Source of the DNA: Fidelibacterota bacterium
GTDB lineage: Bacteria; Fidelibacterota; UBA8477; JABMPR01
Length of the DNA stretch: 58,424 nt
Direction of reading: 5' to 3'
Assembly (NCBI GenBank): GCA_013202495.1
Contig: JABMQQ010000029.1
Coordinates: 1-58,424, forward strand
A program made the translations under genes and the position numbers. Under the pieces are notes generated by a model that worked only from the letters and a program-made list of their open reading frames with translations, was not told where the DNA came from and ran no database searches. Below are positions 1-8,932 of the stretch, piece by piece (positions within the stretch are counted from its first letter, which is position 1; every line of letters starts with the position of its first letter).

Positions 1-52
1 TATTTTAGGGATGATTGAAAGCTGTGCAAGTATTATCCAATCTACAAAGGAC

Positions 53-334
53 TTAGGGGAGAACTTCGACACCCTTCCAGAAAGCGATGTGGTCTCTGAT
101 GGGTTCAGCAGCATCTGATGGGTCGGGGTAGTACCAGGCGGCATCGCGATTATCCATTCCCTCTACTTCAATATGGTAGTAGCTGGCAGTTCCTTTCCAG
201 TGACAGATGGTATGGGTTTGACTATCTCTCAAATATGCTGGGTTTACAGAATTAACGGGAAAATAGTGATTCCCCTCAATGATTACTGTTTTGTCACTTT
301 CAGCAATAACTTTATCATTCCAAATGGCTTTCAT
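53..334 (-). CDS. DUF427 family protein
   Basis: A 93-residue soluble protein with the DUF427 pattern: an N-terminal MKAIWNDKVIAES strand pair, the YFPVNSVN segment, then HTICHWKGTASYY and a W-Y-Y-P-D-P motif. Family members are small single-domain proteins of about this size with no firmly established reaction. It is the last gene of the ergothioneine operon: its start lies 20 bases inside the end of egtD, so the two are almost certainly co-translated. The function is unknown; a role linked to ergothioneine handling is inference from position only. I see no signal peptide or membrane segment. The assignment to DUF427 is from the conserved W-K-G and Y-Y-P motifs. Confidence 0.85.
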   Translation of the reverse strand: MKAIWNDKVIAESDKTVIIEGNHYFPVNSVNPAYLRDSQTHTICHWKGTASYYHIEVEGMDNRDAAWYYPDPSDAAEPIRDHIAFWKGVEVLP

Positions 335-1367
335 TTGTTGCTCCTTTAAGGGCGCGCAACTCAGGCGCGTTATTTTGGGGTTTAAAACAATTCAGACTGA
401 ACCAGCCCTTATCATCCAACCATTGTTGCTCCAGAAAAAAGCCAGAGGCTTCAGCTAAAGCATTAATTTCACTATGTGAATACTTATACGAATATTCAGT
501 TAAAATTTTCTCATCCTTTTTTAATGAGATACTCACACCGATATTTTTTACTTCAACTTCTTGCTCGATATTGCTCACCAGATACATTTCAATGCGTCCT
601 TCCTCTACATTGTAAATGGCCTTGTGGTGGAAATTCTTGCGCTCAAAAGTACCACCCAATTCGTTGTTGAGGCGATCCAGTAGATTCAGATTAAAATCAG
701 CGGTGACGCCCTTGGCATCATCATAGGCAGGTTCCAAAATCTCTGGACCCTTGCGGAGATCAATACCCAATAACAAACTATCCTGATCGCCAATATTTTT
801 GCGGACTTCTCTTAAAAATTGGGCTGCTTCAGCTCGTGTTAAATTCCCAATACTGGAGCCTAACCACATAATACAATTAGAGGTTGTGCTATTTTTTAGG
901 ATATACTCCATACCAAATTCATAGCGGCCAGCTACTGCTTCTAACTGAAGTTGCGGATAACGCTGGTTAAGATCATTCACTGTTTCCGTCAGAATTTCAG
1001 CTGATACATCGATAGGCGAATATTGTGTAGTGCCACCGCGTGCCATGGCAGCTTCCAGCAATATTCTTGTTTTAGTTGAGCTGCCACTTCCTAACTCCAC
1101 GAGGTGAGTGTTAGGGGGCAGCTTTGAGATGATTTCTGCTGCGGATCTTTGAAGGATTTCAGTTTCTTTGCGTGTGAGGTAATATTCTTCCAGTTCACAA
1201 ATTTCTTCAAATATCTGGGATCCACGTTCATCATAGAAATAGACAGAAGACAAACGTTTCGGTGTAGTGTTTAACCCCTTGAGTACGTCCTTGGCGAAAG
1301 CCATGGTAGGGTTTTCAAATTGATCCTGAGCCTTAATAATCTGGGGTGAGCGAAGTGTTTCAGTCAT
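315..1367 (-). CDS. egtD: L-histidine N-alpha-methyltransferase EgtD
   Basis: A 350-residue SAM-dependent methyltransferase of the EgtD type, which trimethylates the alpha-amino group of histidine to hercynine, the first committed step of ergothioneine biosynthesis. Visible motifs are the N-terminal YFYDERGSQIFEEI (residues about 43-56), the SAM-binding ELGSGSSTKT (91-100), PIDVS (118-122) and LGSSIGNLT (about 169-177), all typical of this family. The length is slightly above the usual 320 or so. The ATG start overlaps the stop of the preceding transporter gene by 4 bases and the gene runs 20 bases into the DUF427 gene. With egtB in the same operon the pathway to the sulfoxide intermediate is present. 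Cytoplasmic. Confidence 0.95.
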   Translation of the reverse strand: MTETLRSPQIIKAQDQFENPTMAFAKDVLKGLNTTPKRLSSVYFYDERGSQIFEEICELEEYYLTRKETEILQRSAAEIISKLPPNTHLVELGSGSSTKTRILLEAAMARGGTTQYSPIDVSAEILTETVNDLNQRYPQLQLEAVAGRYEFGMEYILKNSTTSNCIMWLGSSIGNLTRAEAAQFLREVRKNIGDQDSLLLGIDLRKGPEILEPAYDDAKGVTADFNLNLLDRLNNELGGTFERKNFHHKAIYNVEEGRIEMYLVSNIEQEVEVKNIGVSISLKKDEKILTEYSYKYSHSEINALAEASGFFLEQQWLDDKGWFSLNCFKPQNNAPELRALKGATNESHLE

Positions 1368-2875
1368 GAGGTAGATTCCTGTTTCATTTGTAATCCAGGT
1401 GAGAGAAAAGTACGTTCAGCAAAATCAAAACTCCATTGAACAAGAAGGGCTAGAACAGCAGCTGGGATAGCACCTTCTAGAATGAGACCAGTGTCATCTA
1501 GTCTGATGCCTGTGAGTATGGGTTGGCCATATCCTCCAGCGCCAATCAAGGCACCTAAGGTTGCCGTACCAACATTAATAACGGCTGATGTTTTTATACC
1601 TGCCAGAATCGAACGAGCAGCCAGAGGGAGTTCAATTAATCTTAGTCGAGCAGAAGCAGGGAGACCCAGGGCACGGGCTGACTCCTGTACGTCGATGGAA
1701 AGTCCAGTCAAACCACTCAATGTATTTCGTACAATGGGCAGCAAGCTGTATAGAAATAATGCTACCAGTGCAGGTGGTCCGCCGATACCCAACAGGGGAA
1801 TCATAAATACCAGGAGTGCCAATGAAGGTATGGTCTGGATGATACCCACAATACTGAGAATAACCTGGCCCAGGGCTGAATTCCTGGAGCCCCAAATACC
1901 CAGGGGAATAGCCACCAGAATAGCAGCTCCCAGAGACAGACAGACCAGAAATAAATGTTCTGATGTGGTCGCTATCAATCTGTCCAGTCTAGTTGCGACT
2001 TCTATCTTAGAAAGCGTATTAAATTTGATATTCAAGAAACTCTGAGCCACTTCAGCTTCACTGCGACCCTCTAACTTGACATCAGAATTCATCTTGATCA
2101 TCTCAGTTTCGGAAATGATACTACCAAACTGTGTCAGATATGCCTGAATCTCTGGGACATGATCTATGAGCTCTGTTCGATACAGTATTACTGCTCGGTA
2201 ATCAGGGAAATAGCTCTCATCATCCTCGAGAATACTCAATTGATAATAGGCGATTTCTGCATCAGTGGAATAAAGATCAATCAGGTCAATGGAGCCTGCT
2301 TCCAACCCCTTGTATGCCAGATCATGATCCAAACCGCGCACTGCGGTTTGGGGTAGTTGATAATGGTTCCTGAGGCTGGGCCAGCCATCCTCGCGATCCA
2401 TAAATTCATTGGTAAACCCAAATCTGAGCTCAGGATATTGGCGCAAATCACTGATTTTCTCCAGCGAGTACTTCCTGGCTGTAGAAGGTGTGACCCCAAG
2501 GGCGTAGGTATTGTTAAAACCCAGGGGCGCTGTAATACTCACTCCGTGCCGAGCAAGTGCCGCCTTGATATCCGCATCGGATGAAATCTCCTCCCCTTGA
2601 AGAATTTCGTATATAATCGTACCTGTATAATCGGGATAGATGTCCAGCTCTCCCTGAACCAGGGCTTTCCAGAGCAAACGTGTTCCACCAAGTTGATCCT
2701 TGTGAGTAGCTGAAATATGGTTGTTTTGGAGATGTTGGGTAATGACCTCACTCAAAATCACAGATTCTGTAAACTTCTTTGAACCGATTCGGATCTCTGA
2801 AGCAGCTTCTGCCTGTACAGGATTGGCGATAAGAAGGCTAAGAAACAGGCAAGAATAAAAGGTCAGATTCTTCAT
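1364..2875 (-). CDS. Fused substrate-binding/permease ABC transporter protein, ergothioneine/betaine type
   Basis: A 503-residue fusion. A signal peptide (about 1-24) is followed by an OpuAC/OsmF-type binding domain (about 26-280) with the hallmark IGSKKFTES and IYPDYTGT motifs, then a BPD-type permease domain with about five to six membrane segments (about 300-490), including the EAA-like loop around SARALGLPASARLR. Quaternary-amine importers of the OpuB/OpuC, OsmU and EgtU families share these domains. Ergothioneine is itself a trimethylated betaine, so placement between egtB and egtD makes it the likely ligand; that is inference. Described EgtU proteins carry the permease first and the binding domain second, whereas here the order is reversed. 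The start overlaps the ATPase gene by 4 bases. Confidence 0.85.
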   Translation of the reverse strand: MKNLTFYSCLFLSLLIANPVQAEAASEIRIGSKKFTESVILSEVITQHLQNNHISATHKDQLGGTRLLWKALVQGELDIYPDYTGTIIYEILQGEEISSDADIKAALARHGVSITAPLGFNNTYALGVTPSTARKYSLEKISDLRQYPELRFGFTNEFMDREDGWPSLRNHYQLPQTAVRGLDHDLAYKGLEAGSIDLIDLYSTDAEIAYYQLSILEDDESYFPDYRAVILYRTELIDHVPEIQAYLTQFGSIISETEMIKMNSDVKLEGRSEAEVAQSFLNIKFNTLSKIEVATRLDRLIATTSEHLFLVCLSLGAAILVAIPLGIWGSRNSALGQVILSIVGIIQTIPSLALLVFMIPLLGIGGPPALVALFLYSLLPIVRNTLSGLTGLSIDVQESARALGLPASARLRLIELPLAARSILAGIKTSAVINVGTATLGALIGAGGYGQPILTGIRLDDTGLILEGAIPAAVLALLVQWSFDFAERTFLSPGLQMKQESTS

Positions 2876-3624
2876 TTGATCTGATCCTCTAGCTGTTGCC
2901 AGGGTTTTCGCTGTGCATTGATAAATTCGGTAACAAAGGGATCCGCAGGGTGTGACGAAAGTTTTGACAGGGTATCATATTGAAGTAAATATCCATCTTG
3001 CATTATCACAATCAAGTCTGCCAATGAGGCTGCTTCACCCATGTCGTGGGTCACCAGAACCACAGTTTTCCCGAGTTGACTAAAAATGGTCTTCATTTCT
3101 TCCTGCAAGCTGACTCTATTTAGTGGATCCAGGGCTCCCAGGGGCTCATCCAGAAACAGAATCTGGGGATCCAACATGAGGGCGCGCATCAGAGCAACCC
3201 GTTGAACCTGACCGCCGGAAAGTTCCGATGGGTAGCGTTTTAGCAGGTCTGCAGAAATATGGGTCAAATCACATAATTCAGCTATGCGATGCTCTGTTTT
3301 TATAGGATCATGCTGTAAATAATCTGCCATGAGGCGCATGTTTTGAACAGCAGTCATATGAGGAAAGAGTCCCCCATCCTGGAGTACAAATCCCACCTGC
3401 TGACGTAATTTTTCAACGTTAGCTTTGGATAAGTCCTCTTGAAAAAGTGAGATATTACCCTTCTCAGGCCACAACAAACCCACCATAAGCCTCAGTAAGG
3501 TTGATTTTCCACACCCACTGGGACCGATGAGAACAACAGTTTTACCTTGAGGTATTTCTAAGGAAAGGTCATGGATGACCTCATTTCCGTTAAAGCTTTT
3601 ACTTATACCCTTTAAATGAATCAT
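2872..3624 (-). CDS. ABC transporter ATP-binding protein, partner of the ergothioneine/betaine-type permease
   Basis: A 250-residue nucleotide-binding subunit. Walker A is GPSGCGKST (34-42), the Q-loop lies around VLQDGG (80-85), the signature is LSGGQVQR (135-142), Walker B is ILFLDEP (155-161) and the H-loop His is at about 193. It is of the OpuCA/EgtV class but lacks the C-terminal CBS pair found in osmoregulated OpuA/OpuC ATPases, which fits a transporter not gated by ionic strength. The 4-base overlap with the fused permease gene indicates a two-component importer. Substrate (ergothioneine or another betaine) is inferred from the operon. Confidence 0.93.
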   Translation of the reverse strand: MIHLKGISKSFNGNEVIHDLSLEIPQGKTVVLIGPSGCGKSTLLRLMVGLLWPEKGNISLFQEDLSKANVEKLRQQVGFVLQDGGLFPHMTAVQNMRLMADYLQHDPIKTEHRIAELCDLTHISADLLKRYPSELSGGQVQRVALMRALMLDPQILFLDEPLGALDPLNRVSLQEEMKTIFSQLGKTVVLVTHDMGEAASLADLIVIMQDGYLLQYDTLSKLSSHPADPFVTEFINAQRKPWQQLEDQIK

Positions 3625-3629
3625 GTGGA

Positions 3630-4487
3630 TTAGCGGCTGTCTCCACTGATGGTTTCAGCATGTTGAATGGTCTGGCTTAGAAATGTTTCCACCATTGATT
3701 TTTGTGCTTCAGGTGCATTTTCCTTAACTATTTGATCCATTCTTAAAACCATGCCGGTCCAACCCTCGGTGTGCCACTTGCCATAAGTCAGGGGCAGATC
3801 TTGGATTTGATCTTTGGAAGGGTAAGGCCAGACATTTACATAATAGTAAGGAGCTGTATAGCTGGTGTCACCGGGCGACATACCTATGCCAATAGATTTT
3901 TCCTCACCTAGACTGAGTAAAATGGCCATATCAAAGTGGTGGGGCCAGGTCAACAGACTTCCTGCTCTAGCATCTCTGTGGGAAATTGCTTTAATCAGCG
4001 GATAGGCATTGGAATAAGCCGAGGATAATTGGTCAAATGCTGCCTGATCCGATGTATCAAATGGGGTGGACCAGCGATCAGGATAGTCAGGTAATTCAAA
4101 ATGTCTTTCCATGGTGAATACGGACTTTGGGAGACCATGGTCTTCCAGAAAGAATTGTAAATCGGAAGCAACCTGTTTCAGAGTGGTTCCACTTAATTTC
4201 AGCTGTAGTAGAGATTCATGATTATGAATGACTTGACAGGTAAGATTCTGGGGTGTTAGACCGATCTGAAATTTGTGGTCAGGACCAAAGGGATGACTTA
4301 AAAACATGTTGGCCTGGGCATCCCATAGCAACGATGTATGGCTATCATCAGGTTTATGTTCTACAAAGGATATACCTGCCGCTGTCAGGAGTTGAACGGC
4401 CTGGTGCAGTTGTCCACGAGCTTCTAATAGTCGATCACCTCCAACCTGTATGAGTTGTTCCCAGTTCGTTTCTTTTATGCTCACCAT
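3630..4487 (-). CDS. Conserved hypothetical protein of the ergothioneine operon
   Basis: A 285-residue soluble protein with no signal peptide. I do not recognise it securely. The C-terminal half has a distinctive arrangement: an FELPDYPDRW segment (about 128-137), a helix with AISHRDARAG, then SLLTWPHHFDMAILL and a PYYYVNVWPYP stretch. The layout loosely recalls DUF5996, but the similarity is too weak to call. Several His and Asp residues (WPHHFD) could bind metal or a substrate. It sits 5 bases upstream of the ABC ATPase and 46 bases downstream of egtB. Its location inside the operon makes it a candidate for an accessory step such as the missing C-S lyase reaction or a thiol-handling role, but it shows no PLP-binding lysine motif. 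Confidence 0.75.
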   Translation of the reverse strand: MVSIKETNWEQLIQVGGDRLLEARGQLHQAVQLLTAAGISFVEHKPDDSHTSLLWDAQANMFLSHPFGPDHKFQIGLTPQNLTCQVIHNHESLLQLKLSGTTLKQVASDLQFFLEDHGLPKSVFTMERHFELPDYPDRWSTPFDTSDQAAFDQLSSAYSNAYPLIKAISHRDARAGSLLTWPHHFDMAILLSLGEEKSIGIGMSPGDTSYTAPYYYVNVWPYPSKDQIQDLPLTYGKWHTEGWTGMVLRMDQIVKENAPEAQKSMVETFLSQTIQHAETISGDSR

Positions 4488-4533
4488 GACTCCAATATTT
4501 ATTTATTCAGTAAGGTACATTGTAATAGGTCAG

Positions 4534-5814
4534 CTAAACGTCTCGGGCGAGACGAATTCCCATGAATTGCCAACGTGAATGGGGATAAAAGAAATTCCGG
4601 TAGGTGGATCGCAGGTGGTCGCTGCTGCTGACGCACGAACCTCCCCGTAAAACTATCTGACTGGACATGAATTTTCCATTGTATTCACCCACTGCACCGC
4701 TGGCAGATTTAAACCCCGGGTAGGGAGTGTAGGGACTGCGGGTCCACTCCCAGACATCCCCAAACATCTGACTCAATTGTGATACTGTAGCAGGCTCTGC
4801 TGGTGCAGGATGATAGCGTTGTGTCTGGACGAAGTTACCATCAATCCTCAGATTCTGTGCAGCATACTCCCACTCATGCTCGCTGGGAAGACGCGCTCCA
4901 CACCAATTTGCGTAGGCATCGGCTTCATAATAACTAAGATGAGTGACAGGACTGTCAAGATTCAATGGGACAAGACCCGAAAGCGTAAACTCAAACCACT
5001 GATTTTCTTCGTGAAGCCAATAGAGGGGGGCAATCCAACCTTCTTTGTTGATCAAAGCCCATCCGTCTGACAACCAGAGAGCTGGCTGATTGTATCCACC
5101 ATCTTTAATAAATGATAGATACTCCCGATTGGTTACCAGCCGATTACCTAATTCAAAGGGTTGGATGAGAACATCATGTCGGGGTGTTTCATTATCAAAA
5201 CTAAACTCACTGCCAGAGAATCCATGTTGAACCTGTCCACCATCAAAAGAGGTCCAGCTGAGCTCTTGATAATTATCAATGCTCTTTGCCGATTCAACTT
5301 CCACATAGGCAGGGTATATCGGATTTTGAAAAAAGACATGCTTGATATCGGTGAGCATCAACTCCTGATGCTGCTGTTCGTGATGTAGCCCCAAAACAAA
5401 AATTGATTCAAGTTCAGAGATTTTATGCTCATCCAGGGTCTCAAAAAGACGGATTATTTCATGGTCGACATGATGACGGTATGCAAATACTTCGTCAACG
5501 GTAGGACGGCTCAAGTGGCCTCGCTCGGCACGGGTGAATTGCTCTCCTACTGCATTGTAATAAGAATTAAACAGATAATTATATAGCTCGTTGGGAGTCT
5601 CATAATCAGTAAGTTTTGGTTTGAGGATGAAGGTCTCAAAAAACCAGGCAGTATGGGCAAGATGCCAGCGTGTGGGGCTCACATCCGGCATGGATTGGAC
5701 CACAAAATCTTCCTTTTCCAGTGGTTCACAAAGTTGCTCTGTAAATCTTCGAATCGCTGTGTATTTTTCAATAAGCTGTGCTCTTAAATCCTGTATTTCC
5801 CCTGAATTGTTCAT
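4534..5814 (-). CDS. egtB: Ergothioneine biosynthesis sulfoxide synthase EgtB
   Basis: A 426-residue non-haem iron enzyme that couples hercynine to a thiol donor with O2, forming the C-S bond and sulfoxide. The N-terminal DinB-like domain (about 1-165) shows the three-histidine iron site: His51 in RWHLAHTAW and His145/His149 in GLHHEQQHQELM. The C-terminal FGE-sulfatase domain (about 190-426) ends with the typical VLRGGSC and YRNFFYPHSRWQFMGIRLA segments. No egtA (gamma-glutamylcysteine ligase) or egtC gene is nearby, so this enzyme may use cysteine directly, as some EgtB subtypes do; that is inference. It is the first gene of the operon, starting about 60 bases from a terminator of the gene behind it. 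Confidence 0.95.
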   Translation of the reverse strand: MNNSGEIQDLRAQLIEKYTAIRRFTEQLCEPLEKEDFVVQSMPDVSPTRWHLAHTAWFFETFILKPKLTDYETPNELYNYLFNSYYNAVGEQFTRAERGHLSRPTVDEVFAYRHHVDHEIIRLFETLDEHKISELESIFVLGLHHEQQHQELMLTDIKHVFFQNPIYPAYVEVESAKSIDNYQELSWTSFDGGQVQHGFSGSEFSFDNETPRHDVLIQPFELGNRLVTNREYLSFIKDGGYNQPALWLSDGWALINKEGWIAPLYWLHEENQWFEFTLSGLVPLNLDSPVTHLSYYEADAYANWCGARLPSEHEWEYAAQNLRIDGNFVQTQRYHPAPAEPATVSQLSQMFGDVWEWTRSPYTPYPGFKSASGAVGEYNGKFMSSQIVLRGGSCVSSSDHLRSTYRNFFYPHSRWQFMGIRLARDV

Positions 5815-5873
5815 AACTGCTTCAAAGCCTTAAGTATTCGTTTTTCTTATACGTATTGATAGGTGGCTGAACT

Positions 5874-5912
5874 TAACAAAAGCACCCTGAATTAGTATTA
5901 AAAACAGGGTAC
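5874..5912 (-). terminator. Rho-independent terminator of the YceI-like gene
   Basis: On the minus strand an 8-bp stem (gtaccctg / cagggtgc, one G-U pair, plus coordinates 5882-5889 and 5905-5912) is followed by ttttgtt. It lies 40 bases past the stop of the YceI-like gene and separates it from the ergothioneine operon on the same strand. Confidence 0.6.
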
Positions 5913-5951
5913 TTTCGAACTTACAGAGGAAAAATGCAGCAAAAACTTCTG

Positions 5952-6488
5952 CTAGAAACTGACATCCAGGTTCAGATTAACCTTATCTAAAACTTTCATG
6001 GGTCCCATACCAACCAGTGGGAGATCAAAATCAGTGGGTACAATGAGGAAGCTACCTGTAGCATTCCATTTTCCTGCGGACGGCTTCAAGTCCAGCATGA
6101 GTGTATAGGGTTTTGTAATCCCATTAACTTGGAGATTTCCAGCCAGGGATATCTCACCAGCTATTAGCTCAGGTAAATTCACATCGGACTTAAAGGTTAT
6201 CAGAGGATGCTTTTTACGGTCTAAAACCGACATACGCATGTGGGAATCACGCATGCGGTTCCCCGTATGAAGGTCATTCACAGAAACCTCGACACTGAGG
6301 GTTCGGTTTCCGCTGGTGTCAGCGTCGCTAACAGAGACAGTGAAAATCCGAGCTTCAACAGGAAAGTCATGTGTTCGGGCATGCCCCAAGCCTTCAAAGC
6401 TACCGTTTGCTTCAGTGATGGTGATATTGGCCCAGCTCAAGAGTGGGAGAATGGTGATAGTCATTGCGATCAAATTTTTAAGTTTCAA
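5952..6488 (-). CDS. YceI-like periplasmic protein
   Basis: A 178-residue protein with a signal peptide (about 1-20, ending around LLSWA) and the YceI fold pattern: alternating beta strands with NRMRDSHMRMSVLDRKKHP, ITFKSD and LQVNGITKPYTL. YceI proteins are secreted lipocalin-like barrels that bind polyisoprenoids or amphiphiles; the ligand here is unknown. The start is TTG at 6486-6488, chosen because a strong aaaggag lies about 7 bases upstream and the signal peptide begins there. Monocistronic, with its own terminator. Its divergent neighbour is a lipoprotein gene, and about 220 bases of shared upstream DNA separate them. Confidence 0.85.
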   Translation of the reverse strand: MKLKNLIAMTITILPLLSWANITITEANGSFEGLGHARTHDFPVEARIFTVSVSDADTSGNRTLSVEVSVNDLHTGNRMRDSHMRMSVLDRKKHPLITFKSDVNLPELIAGEISLAGNLQVNGITKPYTLMLDLKPSAGKWNATGSFLIVPTDFDLPLVGMGPMKVLDKVNLNLDVSF

Positions 6489-6708
6489 AATTAACTCCTT
6501 TCAACGAGTTTTAAATTATGCTGAGAGGGTAACTTTTATCCAGACTTGCTTCTGTCTTGAATATGACAAAGTCGCCATAATGGACCAGGTCTTGTTTCGC
6601 TTATGGCAGCCTACCTTGAGCTATCACTTAATATGCTCACAATAGTTATTGCATGTGTTCCTCGGAGAAATAGTTTTTACAAGCTCGCATAATTGGAAGG
6701 GATCAACA

Positions 6709-7608
6709 TTGAATCAATGGCTTTACAGGGCATGCTTATTGTTTCTAGGACTCGTCATAGTAGCCTGTGAAGATGCTACCATTGATTATACCTCAGATAT
6801 AGCAGGTGTCTATATTGTTGAATCCGCAACCGTTGATGGGGTCAATACCAATTATAGCACTTTGCCGATTGAAGAAGCCTGGATTATTGACATCACTGCG
6901 GACAATTTATTGTCCTATGTGAATGATATAAATTTATGTGATTCAACCTTCAACCTGGACGCCCGGGTAATTGATATGGTAACTGATACATCAATAGTTT
7001 TTACAGATGATTCTGACCTGTACTACAGTGTAGAAGAAGGGAAACTTACGCTCTTTAATGATGACGATGTGATTGTCCTGGTTGGATATGGATATGATTT
7101 TCCTCCCCCCTCATGGTCAGACCCTCAATTTCTAACCAATGACATATATGAACCAGACAGCAGCTTGAGTCTGGCAACCAGGATTTCTGCTGCAGGTGCT
7201 GTTCAGATTCACTATTCGGCTGTCTGCGATGATGAAGATTTTTATATTTTTGAAGCCCTAGGTGGTACAACATATATCATTGAAGCTTCAGCAGCTGCAG
7301 GTACTGGTATTGATTTAACATTATCTCTGTATTCTTCTGACAGCCTTGAAGCCTTTAATGATGATCAGACCACCTCCAATGTTGACCCAAAATTAGTGTG
7401 GCCCTGTCTGGTCAGTGGTGACTACTATTTTATCATAAAAAAATATTGGGATTATCTGGATCCAGGTAATTCTGAAGATGATAAGAAGGGTGCATACACT
7501 GTCAGTGTTGATGTAACAAAAGGATTGCTGAAGGCACCACCTCCAGAGATTATCAAGCTTCATCGACCAGTTCAAGCGACGCGTCTATTCCACAAATTTT
7601 TCGACTAA
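6709..7608 (+). CDS. Lipoprotein with PPC-like C-terminal domain
   Basis: A roughly 299-residue lipoprotein. I place the start at the TTG at 6709 because ggaaggga lies just upstream and the signal peptide then begins correctly (LNQWLYRACLLFLGLVIVAC), with lipobox VIVAC; an in-frame TTG at 6649 would add 20 residues. The residues after the Cys are acidic (CEDATIDYTSD), as in some surface-exported lipoproteins. The region from about residue 150 contains FYIFEALGGTTYIIEASA and LTLSLYSSDS, a pattern of pre-peptidase C-terminal (PPC) beta-sandwich domains. No catalytic domain is recognisable. It is probably a single gene. Function unknown; a surface or periplasmic binding role is a guess. Confidence 0.7.
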   Translation: MNQWLYRACLLFLGLVIVACEDATIDYTSDIAGVYIVESATVDGVNTNYSTLPIEEAWIIDITADNLLSYVNDINLCDSTFNLDARVIDMVTDTSIVFTDDSDLYYSVEEGKLTLFNDDDVIVLVGYGYDFPPPSWSDPQFLTNDIYEPDSSLSLATRISAAGAVQIHYSAVCDDEDFYIFEALGGTTYIIEASAAAGTGIDLTLSLYSSDSLEAFNDDQTTSNVDPKLVWPCLVSGDYYFIIKKYWDYLDPGNSEDDKKGAYTVSVDVTKGLLKAPPPEIIKLHRPVQATRLFHKFFD

Positions 7609-7642
7609 CCCCATCCTGCTTTCTTACAGAAAAACGTACCTG

Positions 7643-7665
7643 TTAATGCGTATACTTTGCATTAA
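7643..7665. promoter_or_regulatory. Inverted repeat upstream of the RND operon
   Basis: A 7-bp perfect inverted repeat, ttaatgc / gcattaa, with a 9-base spacer, about 120 bases before the membrane fusion protein start. It could be an operator; it is not followed by a T-run, so it does not look like a terminator. Weak on its own. Confidence 0.25.
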
Positions 7666-7784
7666 GAATACTTGCTAAGCTATGGTTCAGCGACTATCCT
7701 GAACTCTTTGTCATTTTGACAAACTGTTGTGAAGATGTTTTACACTGATAATTGGCACCTCTTATTCAGGGGCGAAGGATATAT

Positions 7785-8924
7785 ATGAAAAGAAAAGCAC
7801 TGGTACTTTCACCCCTGGTTCTCCTGGTTGTGGGATTTATAATTATGAAAATTTTATTCTCTTTTAAAGCAGATAAGCCCAAGCGCAATGCTCAGGTTAC
7901 CCCACGCATCGTAGCCACATCTGTTGTATCTCTGGGAGAGGTACCTGCAAAATTGACTACATATGGTACGCTGGCCAGCAGTCAACCCGTCTCATTGATT
8001 AGTGAAGTCTCCGGGACACTTCAAGCCGGTGATATCCCCTTTCAACCTGCACAATCCTTTAAAAGGGGTGAGCTACTATTAAAAGTGGATAATCGTCAGA
8101 TAAATCTAGAACTAAACAGTACCAAGAGTGATTTATTAACGGCCCTATCTTCGCTCATGCCCGAGATTAAAGTCAGTTCACCTAAAATATTTCAGGTCTG
8201 GCAACAGTATTTTGATTCCATCAACTTTGACGAACCCATTGGAAAGCTACCCACCACGCAAGACCAGAGACTCAAGGCACTTCTGGCCAGATACAATATC
8301 TTCAAACTTTACTTTGCTGTCCAGAATCTGGAAATCAGGGCTTCTAAACACTTTTTCTACGCACCTTTTAATGGCTCCATCATATCCACCCAGCTACGCG
8401 ACGGTAGCACAGCTGCCCCTGGAAGCAGATTGGGAGAACTCATCAATCTTGAAAAACTTGAAGTTGAGATTCAGGTACCGGCGAAGGATATCGGCTGGAT
8501 TCATGAGGGCTCTCCCGTCATACTCGAGCCAGAAGAAAATGGCATCAAGTGGATAGGACATATTGAGAGAATCGGAAATATTATTGATGAACGCTCTCAA
8601 TCGGTTCTAGCCTATATCAAGTTGGATGATACAGGTGATGTGAACCCCCTGGCCGGCGTATTTGTCAAGGCAGATATCGAAGCTCGTATGATTCCAGAAG
8701 CCATCAAAGTGAGTCGCCGTGCAGTCTACGAGGAGTCCTATGTATTTCTTGTAAATGGTGGAGTTTTCGAGAAACGTCCTGTTGGAATTGCTTTTGATGA
8801 GGGTGACTATTACATCATCAATAAGGGACTGACTCAAAGTGATACTCTGGTGACTGAACTTCTCCAGGGTGTATCAGCAGGGATGCCAGCTCGATCCCGC
8901 AACGCTTCTGAATCCAGAGAGTAA
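7785..8924 (+). CDS. RND efflux membrane fusion protein (HlyD family)
   Basis: A 379-residue periplasmic adaptor. The start at 7785 is preferred over 7752 because gaagga lies 6-9 bases upstream and the protein then begins MKRKALVLSPLVLLVVG, an inner-membrane anchor. The barrel and lipoyl half-motifs (VSLISEVSGTLQAGDIPF and FFYAPFNGSIISTQLRDGS) flank a short coiled-coil hairpin (about 100-190). The downstream beta-barrel domain contains LVELINLEKLEVEIQVPAKD-like strands. It is 8 bases upstream of the RND pump gene and must act with it; no outer-membrane factor gene is adjacent, so a TolC-like partner encoded elsewhere is expected. Substrate unknown. Confidence 0.88.
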   Translation: MKRKALVLSPLVLLVVGFIIMKILFSFKADKPKRNAQVTPRIVATSVVSLGEVPAKLTTYGTLASSQPVSLISEVSGTLQAGDIPFQPAQSFKRGELLLKVDNRQINLELNSTKSDLLTALSSLMPEIKVSSPKIFQVWQQYFDSINFDEPIGKLPTTQDQRLKALLARYNIFKLYFAVQNLEIRASKHFFYAPFNGSIISTQLRDGSTAAPGSRLGELINLEKLEVEIQVPAKDIGWIHEGSPVILEPEENGIKWIGHIERIGNIIDERSQSVLAYIKLDDTGDVNPLAGVFVKADIEARMIPEAIKVSRRAVYEESYVFLVNGGVFEKRPVGIAFDEGDYYIINKGLTQSDTLVTELLQGVSAGMPARSRNASESRE

Positions 8925-8932
8925 TTTATCCA

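Noticed and set aside
1482-2045. Long open frame antisense to the transporter gene, and a similar one at 9865-10359 antisense to the RND pump
   Set aside because: They lie wholly opposite well-supported genes, have no recognisable domains and unusual composition (rich in Arg/Ser/Pro or Lys), typical of shadow frames.
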